A DNA stretch of 9,781 nt from an uncultured Sutterella sp. (GCA_905192805.1 CAJJMF010000092.1:1-9781); one strand, 5' to 3'; shown: positions 1 through 7,212, numbered from the stretch's first letter. Notes: generated by a model not told the origin, from the letters alone. Program-made: numbers and translations.

Positions 1-692
1 TGAATCACCCCCGGGTTCACGGTGGTACCTTTGGTTTCGTTCGCGAGCTCATAGGCAGCCAACGAGAACTTCATGGCCGCAATGTTGGCATTACAACCGT
101 CCTTGGGGTTATTGCCGGCGTGCGAGGCCTTGCCTTTGAAGGTCACGCGGAAGCTCTGGACACCCTTACGAGAGCGCACCAATTTGCCACCCGCACGAGC
201 GGCTTCAAAAATCAACACATGTTTGGCTTTCGCCCCATGCTGACAGAGCCATTTGGCGGAGTGCTTGGAGCCCGTTTCTTCGTCCGGGTTATAGCAGACG
301 CAAATCGACAAGCGAGCTAAATCTTCGGGGCGGGCGGCTTTGAGGGCGTAGAAAATCGCCAACACCCCCCCTTTACAGTCCGAACAGCCCGGGCCGTAAG
401 CACGGTTGCCTTCCACTTTAAAGGGGCGGGCAGCTGCAGTACCATCAGGGAAAACGGTGTCCAAGTGAGCATTCATCAACACATCATAGTAGTCGGCTTC
501 CGGTTTGTTACGGGCAATCAAGCCTTTACCCACTTCCGGTCCTAAGTCAACCAACTCGCAGGTAAATCCGATGGATTCAAAATGCGCCTTCATGATTTCG
601 GCAGCACGCGTGACACCCGCCGTGTTAGCGGTACCGGCATCCAAGTTGACCAAGGGGGCCAAATCTTCAAGATAGTTGTTCAATACAGTCAT
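1..692 (-). CDS. M20 family metallopeptidase, CPG2-like (3' end outside window)
   Basis: Translating the minus strand from the ATG at 692 gives 230 residues open to the window edge. It has the M20 zinc-peptidase signatures in order: HLD near residues 76-78 (first metal ligand), GPGCSD then CKGG at 100-109 with the bridging Asp105, the Glu138-Glu139 pair (general base plus metal ligand), Glu163 as the likely next ligand, and SHAG at 190-193 opening the dimerisation domain. The last metal His expected near the C terminus lies outside. The family hydrolyses C-terminal or amide-linked amino acids (carboxypeptidase G2, ArgE, DapE, PepT relatives); the GPG..D..KGG form and SHAG point to the carboxypeptidase G2/glutamate-carboxypeptidase group, but the substrate cannot be read. 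No signal peptide is seen, so it is probably cytosolic, unlike secreted CPG2. The start is supported by GGAG six bases upstream. It is transcribed divergently from hflK. Confidence 0.9.
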   Translation of the reverse strand, partial: MTVLNNYLEDLAPLVNLDAGTANTAGVTRAAEIMKAHFESIGFTCELVDLGPEVGKGLIARNKPEADYYDVLMNAHLDTVFPDGTAAARPFKVEGNRAYGPGCSDCKGGVLAIFYALKAARPEDLARLSICVCYNPDEETGSKHSAKWLCQHGAKAKHVLIFEAARAGGKLVRSRKGVQSFRVTFKGKASHAGNNPKDGCNANIAAMKFSLAAYELANETKGTTVNPGVI

Positions 693-775
693 GTTTTACT
701 CCACTGTGGACAGGGGGTCATCGCGAGATAGCGTCCCCAAGGAAAGCAGGTTTCTCAGGGCGGTCATCACGAACG

Positions 776-816
776 ACCCAATAAATGATCTAGGACAGTG
801 TAGCAAACCCAATAAA
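776..816 (-). repeat. Spaced direct repeat ACCCAATAAA, possible operator of the peptidase gene
   Basis: The same 10-mer ACCCAATAAA occurs at 776-785 and 807-816, with starts 31 bases apart, about three turns of the helix, so both copies face the same side. Read on the minus strand, a -10-like TACACT (plus 797-802) lies between them, which places one copy in the promoter spacer and the other just after the start point. This layout suits a dimeric or oligomeric regulator of the M20 peptidase gene. No good -35 is present. The repeat is seen directly; the regulatory role is inference. Confidence 0.4.
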
Positions 817-997
817 GAGGCGCGTTAGTGAAATCGCTTAGAGGCTAGGGGGACGAAGGGAGCCAGAAAAACACTGATTGCTTAAGTGAGTGCATTGTGT
901 GGATATGGGAAGTCAATCACGCACGGCTCTCCTACAGAGCATTTTGTAACGAGTTCTAAGAAGCCCGTTGAAAGTCTAATTTTCAAGAAAATTTCAG

Positions 998-1003
998 TAC
1001 AAT
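998..1003 (+). promoter_or_regulatory. Possible -10 element for hflK
   Basis: TACAAT matches a sigma-70 -10 box at five of six positions and lies 77 bases before the hflK start. The only TTGAAA-like -35 (968-973) is 24 bases away, too far for a normal spacer, so the promoter is weak or assisted, or wrongly placed. Confidence 0.35.
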
Positions 1004-1022
1004 GATGGTCAAAGCTTGAATA

Positions 1023-1061
1023 CAGACGAATGAGAGATCAACATGGACTAGGTTTCGTCTG
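1023..1061 (+). promoter_or_regulatory. Hairpin in the hflK leader
   Basis: CAGACGAA (1023-1030) pairs perfectly with TTCGTCTG (1054-1061) around a 23-base loop. It ends eight bases before the GGAG ribosome site of hflK (1069-1072), so it could influence translation start. No T-tract follows, so it is not a terminator. Role unproven. Confidence 0.35.
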
Positions 1062-1079
1062 CCAATTTGGAGTAAAGAA

Positions 1080-2603
1080 ATGTCGCTCAATGACCCCCGT
1101 TGGGGCCGTGACTCATCCGATGATGAGCCCCGTAAAGATAAGAACGAGACTGCTCAAGAAGACCAGCAGCCTTCGAACGAGCAGAATCAAGATAAAAAAC
1201 CGTCCGCTTCGGATACCTCGAAGAAGGGAAAAAACCGTGCTTCACAAGATGACAGCACTTGGGACGATGTGGAAAAGATGTGGGAAGACGTTAATCGTGC
1301 CCTTCAGGACCTTTTCCGTGACCACAGCAAACCACAGCCTAAACAACGTACCAAGTTAAGAAGCCGTGATGACTTCTCCCGAGACGATTTAGATGAAGAG
1401 GACGAACGTCCGACGACGGGATCTCAGACGCGATCCTCGTCGACGGACTCTCGTCAACGTCGTCCTTCGGACGATGGAAATAATTGGCATCCGCCGATTC
1501 CGCCCCTGACGCCTCGCAATTTGGGTAAAGGTACCCGTTGGGGCATGGGCTTGTTGCTCGGGATCCTCTTAGTGGGTTGGGCGGCGACGGGCTTTTATAT
1601 TGTTCCCGAAGGGCAGACCGGGATTGTGACCACCTTTGGTCGTTATTCCGACTCAACGGCGCCAGGGTTCCGTTGGCACGTCCCGATGCCGATTCAGGAT
1701 GTGCAGTTAGTGGACGTGAGCAGCGTGCGTACGGCCGAGATCGGTGCCTCTGGGCGTTCCGATCGATTGCGTGAAGCGTTGATGCTCACCGACGATGAAA
1801 ACATTGTCGATATGCAGTTTACGGTTCAGTACCGTATTAAGCCTGGTGTTGGGGCGCGTGACTACGTCTTTAATATTCGTCAGCCCGAACGCACGGTGGT
1901 GCAAGCGGCCGAATCCGCGATGCGTGAAGTCGTGGGGCGTAAGACGATGGACAGCGTTTTGTTTGAAAGTAAGGCTGAAATTGCCGAAGCGGTTCGCAAA
2001 TCCATGCAGGACATGCTCGATCGTTATACCTCGGGTATTGAAATCATGAGTGTGGCCATTCAGAATGCCCAACCGCCTCAGCCGGTTCAAGCCGCCTTTA
2101 ACGATGCCGTGAAGGCAGGGCAAGACCGTGAACGCTCCATCAATTTAGGTGAAGAGTATCGCAATCAAGTGCTTCCGCGTGCCCAAGGGACGGCTGCGCG
2201 TCTCAAGGAAGATGCCTTAGGGTATCAAGCTCGTGTGACGGAAACGGCACGAGGGGATGCGGCGCGCTTCTCAGCGTTATTTGAGCAGTATCAGCGGGCA
2301 CCGGAAGTGACGCGTGATCGCCTCTATATCGATGCTGTTAAAGAGGTGATGAGCAATACAACCACGGTGTATGTCGACTCCAAGCAGGGCAATAACATGC
2401 TCTATTTGCCACTCGACAAGATTCTGCAACAGACAAAGCAAAGTGCAGAAGAGGCAGTGCAGCGTAGTGCGGATACACCCAGTGTGGTGAGTAGTACGGC
2501 CCAGTCGGCTGCCAACGATCGTGCCAATACGGATCGTACGACGAACGAGCGCCGTGCGAACTCGTCATCCAATGATCTGTACCGATTGACTCGCGAACGT
2601 TAA
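1080..2603 (+). CDS. hflK: HflK, subunit of the HflK-HflC FtsH-regulating complex
   Basis: 507 residues. It opens with MSLNDPRWGR, typical of HflK. A tryptophan-bearing amphipathic helix at about 60-82 (WDDVEKMWEDVNRALQDLF) matches the N-terminal HflK motif. One membrane span follows at about 154-175. The SPFH/band-7 domain covers roughly 172-375 and includes VPEGQTGIVTTFGRY and PGFRWHVPMPI. HflK and HflC assemble as a periplasm-facing cage in the inner membrane that encloses FtsH and limits its access to membrane substrates. The charged cytoplasmic stretch before the span is about 150 residues, and the Ser/Thr/Asn-rich tail after about 455 is also loose, making this protein clearly longer than E. 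coli HflK (about 419 residues). The start has GGAG seven bases upstream. hflC follows after 20 bases. Confidence 0.96.
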   Translation: MSLNDPRWGRDSSDDEPRKDKNETAQEDQQPSNEQNQDKKPSASDTSKKGKNRASQDDSTWDDVEKMWEDVNRALQDLFRDHSKPQPKQRTKLRSRDDFSRDDLDEEDERPTTGSQTRSSSTDSRQRRPSDDGNNWHPPIPPLTPRNLGKGTRWGMGLLLGILLVGWAATGFYIVPEGQTGIVTTFGRYSDSTAPGFRWHVPMPIQDVQLVDVSSVRTAEIGASGRSDRLREALMLTDDENIVDMQFTVQYRIKPGVGARDYVFNIRQPERTVVQAAESAMREVVGRKTMDSVLFESKAEIAEAVRKSMQDMLDRYTSGIEIMSVAIQNAQPPQPVQAAFNDAVKAGQDRERSINLGEEYRNQVLPRAQGTAARLKEDALGYQARVTETARGDAARFSALFEQYQRAPEVTRDRLYIDAVKEVMSNTTTVYVDSKQGNNMLYLPLDKILQQTKQSAEEAVQRSADTPSVVSSTAQSAANDRANTDRTTNERRANSSSNDLYRLTRER

Positions 2604-2623
2604 GCTGGGGGAGGGAAAACCGT

Positions 2624-3496
2624 ATGTTTAAGAGATTATCTTCGCTCTCCGTGATTCTCGTTGTACTCGCGGGGTTGTTCAAAATGTGTGCGTACACCGT
2701 GAATGAGCGCGAGTACGCCTTGGTGTTTGCCCTTGGGGAATTAAGAACCGTGATTGATACCCCGGGGATTCACTTTAAGTTGCCGCCACCCTTACAGAAC
2801 GTGGTCTACTTGGATAAACGTATTCTGAATCTGGATGGCGCTGATGCGGACTTGGTGCAAACGAGTGAAAAGAAAAATCTGCTCATTGATACGTTTGTGA
2901 AGTGGCGTGTGGAAGATCCGCGTTTGTACTGGGTGTCGTTCCAGGGGAACGAACTCGCCGCGGAAAACCGCTTATCGGCACTTTTACGCGATGTGCTCAA
3001 CATTGTCGTGAACAAACGTACCGTCAATCAGATTACGAGTTCGGAACGTGAAAAAGCCATGCGCGAAATTTCCACGACCCTACAAGACCGTGTCAAGGAC
3101 GTCGGTATTGGCATTGTGGACGTGCGTATGAAGCGCGTGGACTTTACACCCGAAATTTCCGAGTCGGTCTACCGTCGTATGGAAGCGGAACGTAAGCGTG
3201 TGGCGAGTGAAGAACGCTCCAAGGGGAATGCCCAAGCGGAACGTATTCGCGCCTCGGCGGATCGCGAAAGCGAAGTGATTTTGGCTCAGGCCTATCGCGA
3301 AGCGCAAAAGATCAAGGGGGACGGGGATGCTGCCGCTGCTCAAGTCTATGCGCAGGCTTTCCAGAAGGATCCAGAGTTTGCAAAATTCTACCGTTCGATT
3401 GAAGCCTACCGTAGCACGTTCAAAGATAAGAGCAATGTGATGGTGATCGATCCGTCGACGGACTTCTTTAAGTATTTGAAAAACGAGAAACCCTAA
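2624..3496 (+). CDS. hflC: HflC, subunit of the HflK-HflC FtsH-regulating complex
   Basis: 290 residues, normal for HflC. A single N-terminal membrane anchor spans about 7-25 and is followed directly by the SPFH/band-7 domain (VNEREYALVFALGE at 26-39, TPGIHFKLPPPLQNV at 46-60). A long charged helical region at about 185-245 (EAERKRVASEERSKGNAQAE and following) is the stomatin-like coiled coil that packs in the HflKC cage. It works with HflK as an alternating hetero-oligomer that modulates FtsH proteolysis. The start lies after a very strong purine-rich ribosome site (2607-2615). The stop TAA overlaps the next start codon by one base (TAATG at 3494-3498), so the next gene is probably translationally coupled. 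Confidence 0.96.
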   Translation: MFKRLSSLSVILVVLAGLFKMCAYTVNEREYALVFALGELRTVIDTPGIHFKLPPPLQNVVYLDKRILNLDGADADLVQTSEKKNLLIDTFVKWRVEDPRLYWVSFQGNELAAENRLSALLRDVLNIVVNKRTVNQITSSEREKAMREISTTLQDRVKDVGIGIVDVRMKRVDFTPEISESVYRRMEAERKRVASEERSKGNAQAERIRASADRESEVILAQAYREAQKIKGDGDAAAAQVYAQAFQKDPEFAKFYRSIEAYRSTFKDKSNVMVIDPSTDFFKYLKNEKP

Positions 3497-3690
3497 TGGA
3501 AGGTTGGCAAATTGTCTTGTTTGCCTTTGGGGTGGTCATGGTTTATGAGGGGTACTTTTTGAGTGCCCATCTGGAGACATTCTTCGAAGTATTGCGGCAA
3601 GTCGGTCCCGAAGCGATTAAGCGAACGGGACTGGTGGCCATGGTCCTCGGTGTGCTCCTGTGTTGGTTCGTTCTCTGGAGTGCGAATTAA
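3496..3690 (+). CDS. DUF2065 (YjeT-family) small inner-membrane protein
   Basis: 64 residues with two predicted membrane helices, about 4-21 and 44-61, joined by a short amphipathic loop. The first helix carries VVMVYEGYFL, matching the LVLVLEG-type motif of E. coli YjeT, and RTGLVAMVLGVLL fits the second helix of the family. Family function is not established; its constant position after hflC suggests a link with the HflKC-FtsH complex, which is inference from gene order. It overlaps the hflC stop by one base and has only a weak ribosome site of its own, so it likely depends on translation of hflC. Confidence 0.88.
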   Translation: MEGWQIVLFAFGVVMVYEGYFLSAHLETFFEVLRQVGPEAIKRTGLVAMVLGVLLCWFVLWSAN

Positions 3691-3743
3691 GCACAACTAC
3701 CCAACCCGCCTCACGGCCCTAATGTTTTAGGTTACAATGCATT

Positions 3744-3790
3744 AAGCCCGATTGTTGGTTTGGTTTTATGCCAACAGTCGGGCTTCTCTT
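3744..3790 (+). terminator. Hairpin terminator after the hflKC-DUF2065 operon
   Basis: 3744-3758 pairs with 3771-3785 over 15 base pairs with a single G·U, around a 12-base loop. A pyrimidine-rich but imperfect T-stretch (CTTCTCTTT) follows. It ends the hflKC operon about 50 bases after the DUF2065 stop. The long stem is clear; the interrupted T-tract makes full efficiency uncertain. A -10-like TACAAT lies just before it at 3733-3738. Confidence 0.75.
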
Positions 3791-3944
3791 TGGGGTTTTC
3801 ACGGGGAACAAAATCGTCCGTTTCCTGTGTGAATGGTTGCGCTCTTTGCTAAACTCATCTATTGGGTTAGCGAAATAGACGCGCGTGTTAGAGGGCTTTG
3901 CGAAAACCTCCAAGGCGCTCGTCTCACTATGAGGATCTGCTTGC
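3786..3944 (+). promoter_or_regulatory. hisZ leader / presumed promoter region
   Basis: 159 bases between the terminator and hisZ, which should hold the promoter of the hisZ-purA operon. A TAAACT at 3850-3855 is a possible -10 but no matching -35 is seen. A small inverted repeat GCTAA/TTAGC (3848-3852 and 3867-3871) overlaps it. The ribosome site of hisZ is GAGGAT at 3931-3936. No coding sequence is supported. Confidence 0.3.
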
Positions 3945-5105
3945 ATGGCTAGCTGGGTTTTACCAGAACATTTTGCAGACATACTACCGCGCCAAGCCAG
4001 AAGCTTGGAGCGGATTTCGCGTAACATCATCGATCTTCTTACCGCCTACGGTTTTGAGCTGGTTGAACCACCGCTCGTTGAATATGTGGATTCGCTCTTA
4101 ACGGGTAGCGCCTCTGATCTTTCACGCAATACATTCAAATTTACCGATCAAGGGGATGCCGGGCTTTTAGGCCTTCGTGCCGATATGACGCCACAAGTAG
4201 CGCGTATCGATGCGCATATTTTGGCTCGCCGTGGGGTAAATCGTCTCTGCTATAAAGGTTTTGTTGTTCATCAAACGCCCGCCCATCCGCTCGCGAGCCG
4301 TCAACCGTATGTGGTGGGGGCTGAACTCTTTGGTTCAAGTGGGATGCGAACCGATTTGGAAGTGATTCGTTTGGCTGTGGCCGCCACCCAAAAAACGGGG
4401 GTTGACTCGCTGCACCTCGATATTGGTCATGTGGGAGTGGTGCGTGCTTTATTGCGCAACGAAACACTCGACACGGAATCCATGGACGTGCTTCTTGACG
4501 CGTTACGCTTAAAAGATGAAGTGCGCTTGGAGCGCGTTCGCGCACAATTGGCTCCTGTGACCTACGAGGCGCTGACGACATTAATGCGCACCTTTGGTGA
4601 GGTGAGCGTGATTGACGAATTAAAGGCAACATTGCCTCCTTGCGAAGGGCTCACTGACGCCTTGGATGAGGTCGCCTACTTGGCGCAAGCGTCGGGGGCC
4701 TCGGACGTGTCGGTCGACTTTTGCGATGTGCACGGCTACGGCTACTTAACGGGGGTCACGTTTGCGGGGTATGTGCCTGGACTGGCCCAACCCATTTTGC
4801 GTGGGGGGCGCTACGACGAGGTGGGTCGTGCGTTTGGACGTGCTCGTCCCGCTGTGGGCTTTACGCTCTATTTACGTGAAATTATTCAGACCGAATACCA
4901 TGCGCTACCCGAAGCGATTGTGGCGCCCGCTCAGGACGATCCTGAGCTCGAAGTGGCCATCGCTCAACTGCGTGAAGCCGGGGAGATTGTAGTGCAGTTG
5001 TTGCCGGGTGAAGATCAAAAAGACTTATTGTCCAGTTTCAAAATCGAGCGTGCGTTGGTACGCATCGACAATCAATGGATGGTGCAAGCCATCGCTATTC
5101 GTTAA
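3945..5105 (+). CDS. hisZ: HisZ, ATP phosphoribosyltransferase regulatory subunit
   Basis: 386 residues, the usual HisZ size. It is a paralogue of histidyl-tRNA synthetase that has lost charging activity and pairs with the short form of HisG to make the active, histidine-sensitive first enzyme of histidine synthesis. The fold motifs are visible: LPEHFADILPRQA at 6-18, motif 2 LRADMTPQVARI at 77-88, GGRYDEVG at 287-294 and motif 3 AVGFTLYL at 303-310. The C-terminal anticodon-binding domain of real HisRS is missing, and the length separates it from HisRS (about 420). The start is preceded by GAGGAT with an eight-base gap. purA follows after 12 bases, so the two are co-transcribed. A short-form hisG is expected elsewhere in the genome. 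Confidence 0.95.
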   Translation: MASWVLPEHFADILPRQARSLERISRNIIDLLTAYGFELVEPPLVEYVDSLLTGSASDLSRNTFKFTDQGDAGLLGLRADMTPQVARIDAHILARRGVNRLCYKGFVVHQTPAHPLASRQPYVVGAELFGSSGMRTDLEVIRLAVAATQKTGVDSLHLDIGHVGVVRALLRNETLDTESMDVLLDALRLKDEVRLERVRAQLAPVTYEALTTLMRTFGEVSVIDELKATLPPCEGLTDALDEVAYLAQASGASDVSVDFCDVHGYGYLTGVTFAGYVPGLAQPILRGGRYDEVGRAFGRARPAVGFTLYLREIIQTEYHALPEAIVAPAQDDPELEVAIAQLREAGEIVVQLLPGEDQKDLLSSFKIERALVRIDNQWMVQAIAIR

Positions 5106-5117
5106 AAGGAAAACCAA

Positions 5118-6416
5118 ATGGCCAAAAATGTGGTTGTGGTCGGTGCCCAGTGGGGTGACGAAGGTAAAGGTAAAATCGTTGACTGGTTGACGGAAAAGGT
5201 TGCCGGTGTGGTCCGCTTTAATGGGGGTCACAACGCGGGGCATACTTTAGTCATCAACGGTAAGAAGACTATTTTGCGCTTGATTCCCTCTGGGATTATG
5301 CACCCGACATCCGTGTGCTACTTAGGCAACGGGGTGGTCTTCTCGCCGGAAGCGTTCTTCCGTGAAGTTGACGAATTGAATGCTGTGGGCGTGCCCAACG
5401 TTGAAAAGCGTATCCGTATTTCGCTCAACTGCCCGTTGATCATGCCTTACCACGTGGCTCTGGACCATGCTCGCGAAGCAGCGGCTGGATCCAAGAAGAT
5501 TGGTACCACGGGGCGTGGTATTGGCCCGGCTTATGAAGACAAAGTGGCTCGCCGTACGGTTCGTGTGGCTGACCTCTTTGAGCCGGAACGCTTTGCGGAT
5601 TTGGTGCGCACGGTGCTCCACTATCACAACTTTGTGCTCGAAAACTACTTGAAGGCTGAACCGCTCGATCCCGAAAAGGTGATCGCGGATACGCTGGCCT
5701 ACGCCGAACGTTTACGCCCGATGGTGTGCGACGTCTCGGAAACGTTAAACGAACAGATGGCCGACGGTAAGGGGTTCCTCTTTGAAGGGGCGCAAGGCTC
5801 GATGTTGGACATCGACCACGGTACCTATCCGTTTGTGACGAGTTCCAACACGGTGGCCGGGTCTGCCTGTGCCGGCGCTGGCGTGGGCCCGGATAAGCTC
5901 AACTATGTCTTGGGGATTACGAAGGCCTACTGCACGCGTGTGGGTGAAGGTCCCTTCCCGACCGAGTTGCATTGCGAAATGGGCGAAGAACTTCGCAAGA
6001 AGGGTAACGAATATGGTGCCGTGACGGGTCGTCCCCGTCGTTGCGGTTGGTTTGACGGGGCTGCGTTGCGCCGTGCCGTCCAGATCAACGGTTTGACCGG
6101 TTTGGCGATTATGAAGCTCGACGTGTTGGATGGGCTTGAAACGGTGAAGTTAGGCGTGGGTTACCGCTATAAGGGCCAGGAATTGAGCGTGATGCCTTCG
6201 GGGGCGGATGCCGTGGCGCAATGCGAACCGATCTATGAAGAATTCCCGGGTTGGAAGGAAAGCACCTTCGGTTTGACCAAGTGGGAAGACCTGCCGGAAA
6301 CGGCTCGTCAATTCTTGACGCGTTTAGCTGAAGTGGCTGGGGCTCCGATCGCTTTGGTCTCCACGGGTCCTGACCGCTCGCAGACGATTCTTCATACGGA
6401 TCCGTTTGCAGACTAA
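5118..6416 (+). CDS. purA: Adenylosuccinate synthetase
   Basis: 432 residues, full length. It catalyses GTP-dependent joining of IMP and aspartate to adenylosuccinate, the committed step toward AMP, in the cytosol. Hallmarks: the P-loop-like GAQWGDEGKGKIVD at 9-22 with catalytic Asp14, NGGHNAGHT at 35-43 with catalytic His42, the IMP loop GTTGRGIGPAYEDK at 129-142, EGAQGSMLDIDHGTYP at 223-238, GRPRRCGWFD at 304-313 and the guanine-binding STGPDR at 415-420. All key residues are present, so it should be active. The ribosome site AAGGA sits seven bases upstream of the start. It is the second gene of the hisZ operon and is closed by a strong terminator, so the next gene is a separate transcription unit or a read-through product. 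Confidence 0.98.
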   Translation: MAKNVVVVGAQWGDEGKGKIVDWLTEKVAGVVRFNGGHNAGHTLVINGKKTILRLIPSGIMHPTSVCYLGNGVVFSPEAFFREVDELNAVGVPNVEKRIRISLNCPLIMPYHVALDHAREAAAGSKKIGTTGRGIGPAYEDKVARRTVRVADLFEPERFADLVRTVLHYHNFVLENYLKAEPLDPEKVIADTLAYAERLRPMVCDVSETLNEQMADGKGFLFEGAQGSMLDIDHGTYPFVTSSNTVAGSACAGAGVGPDKLNYVLGITKAYCTRVGEGPFPTELHCEMGEELRKKGNEYGAVTGRPRRCGWFDGAALRRAVQINGLTGLAIMKLDVLDGLETVKLGVGYRYKGQELSVMPSGADAVAQCEPIYEEFPGWKESTFGLTKWEDLPETARQFLTRLAEVAGAPIALVSTGPDRSQTILHTDPFAD

Positions 6417-6444
6417 TCGAAGTTTGACTTGAAGCTAAAAATAG

Positions 6445-6474
6445 AGGGTGACGAGTAATTCGTTGCCCTTTTTT
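6445..6474 (+). terminator. Rho-independent terminator after purA
   Basis: AGGGTGACGA (6445-6454) pairs with TCGTTGCCCT (6460-6469) over ten pairs including two G·U, with a five-base loop and then an unbroken T-run at 6469-6474. This is a textbook intrinsic terminator 28 bases after the purA stop. Confidence 0.9.
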
Positions 6475-6675
6475 ATCCCCAGACTAGGTACATTCGTGTA
6501 GAATCACCTCTTTCTTAAAAAAGCTTTGCTGTGACACCCGTTGGTCAAGGGAGAACAGTAGGGCTGGTTCGTTTCAAGATTGAAAACGGGAGCCCCCGGT
6601 TTCATCGCAACGACCATCAACGGGTGGCCCGAGCGGTTAATAAAGTGGCTTACATACCTCTAGCGAGTAAACACA
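6475..6675 (+). promoter_or_regulatory. Structured leader of the phosphoribosyltransferase gene (candidate cis-regulatory RNA)
   Basis: About 200 bases between the purA terminator and the next gene. A possible -10 TAGAAT lies at 6499-6504, without a good -35. Downstream, CACCCGTTGGTC (6535-6546) can pair with 6612-6626 (GACC, a three-base bulge, then AACGGGTG), giving a 12-pair closing stem. Inside it, GGGCT (6561-6565) pairs with AGCCC (6591-6595), continued by CGTTTCA (6570-6576) with 6581-6588. A competing hairpin, GAAAACGGG (6582-6590) with CCCGGTTTC (6595-6603), uses the same bases. A closed multi-stem fold with an alternative state before a PRPP-using enzyme looks like a riboswitch or protein-binding leader. 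I do not recognise it as purine, PRPP or guanidine class. Ribosome site is weak (GCGAG, 6663-6667). Confidence 0.5.
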
Positions 6676-7197
6676 ATGGCTGATAAATTCTATTCCTGGG
6701 AAGACTACATTCGTCTCAATGAAAAATTGGTTGCCGCGGTAGCGAAGAGTGGTTGGGAGTTCGACAGTATTCTTTGTTTGTCCCGTGGTGGCATGCGTCC
6801 TGGCGACTTCTTTAGCCGTGTCTATGACATGCCGTTAGCCATTTTGTCGACGAGTTCTTACCGTGAGGCCAAGGGGACTGTGCAGGGAGGCTTGGATATT
6901 GCCGAATGCGTCACCGGGGTGGCTAAGTTAACGGGGCGCGTGTTGTTGGTCGACGATATGGTCGACTCGGGCAAGACGATTAAGGAAGTGATCGACGTGC
7001 TCAAGCAGCGTTATCCCGAAATCACAGAAATTCGCGTGGCGGTGCTTTGGTACAAGTCGCACTCTGTGCTCAAACCCGATTGGTATGTGGAATACTTACC
7101 GGATAATCCTTGGATTCATCAGCCCTTCGAATGCTACGATGGTATGGGCAAGGAAAAGATTATCGAGCTCGTCGATAGCTACGACAAAAAAGACTAA
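6676..7197 (+). CDS. Gpt-like purine phosphoribosyltransferase (COG2236 type)
   Basis: 173 residues. The type I phosphoribosyltransferase PRPP motif is VLLVDDMVDSGKT at 89-101 with the acidic pair Asp93-Asp94. CLSRGGMRPGDFF at 34-46 is the pyrophosphate loop. NPWIHQPFE at 144-152 resembles the TWIEQPWD base-binding stretch of E. coli xanthine-guanine phosphoribosyltransferase. It should transfer the ribose-5-phosphate of PRPP onto a purine base (hypoxanthine, guanine or xanthine), i.e. cytosolic salvage; the exact base is not readable. Its place after purA is the common Burkholderiales order. Here a terminator and a folded leader separate it from purA, which argues for independent control. 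The start has only a weak ribosome site about eight bases upstream. Often named hpt or gpt in databases. Confidence 0.88.
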   Translation: MADKFYSWEDYIRLNEKLVAAVAKSGWEFDSILCLSRGGMRPGDFFSRVYDMPLAILSTSSYREAKGTVQGGLDIAECVTGVAKLTGRVLLVDDMVDSGKTIKEVIDVLKQRYPEITEIRVAVLWYKSHSVLKPDWYVEYLPDNPWIHQPFECYDGMGKEKIIELVDSYDKKD

Positions 7198-7212
7198 TCG
7201 ACTCGAGTGTTC

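Larger units (their letters stand above)
693..1079. other. Divergent intergenic region (M20 peptidase / hflK)
   Basis: 387 bases with no convincing gene. The left half holds the ribosome site of the minus-strand peptidase and a spaced direct repeat (776-816, listed separately). The right half holds the presumed hflK promoter (-10-like TACAAT at 998-1003) and a hairpin just before the hflK ribosome site. In many Burkholderiales hflX sits directly upstream of hflK; no trace of hflX coding sequence is visible here. Confidence 0.7.

Noticed and set aside
100..109. Cys after the bridging Asp in the M20 motif (residues 105-106) as a catalytic defect
   Set aside because: The coordinates here are residue numbers. 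The position after Asp is not a metal ligand, and all visible ligands are present, so inactivation is not implied.
120..320. 66-codon plus-strand frame inside the peptidase gene
   Set aside because: It lies antisense to a well-supported M20 gene and shows no ribosome site or domain.
1030..1359. Upstream open frame of 109 codons overlapping hflK
   Set aside because: It is a +1-frame shadow of hflK with no ribosome site and no family resemblance; hflK itself has a good ribosome site.
4141..4632. 163-codon minus-strand frame within hisZ
   Set aside because: Antisense shadow of hisZ; low-complexity Arg/Pro/Ser translation without recognisable domain.
6582..6628. Mini-ykkC (guanidine-II) riboswitch because ACGG occurs twice
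   Set aside because: That class needs two small hairpins with ACGR tetraloops. Here the ACGG strings are inside stems of a larger fold or in only one plausible loop.
6626..6675. Serine-tRNA-like string GCCCGAGCGGTTAA before the phosphoribosyltransferase gene
   Set aside because: It resembles the D-arm of class II tRNAs, but no anticodon arm, T-loop (GTTCRA) or acceptor closure can be built before the gene start.
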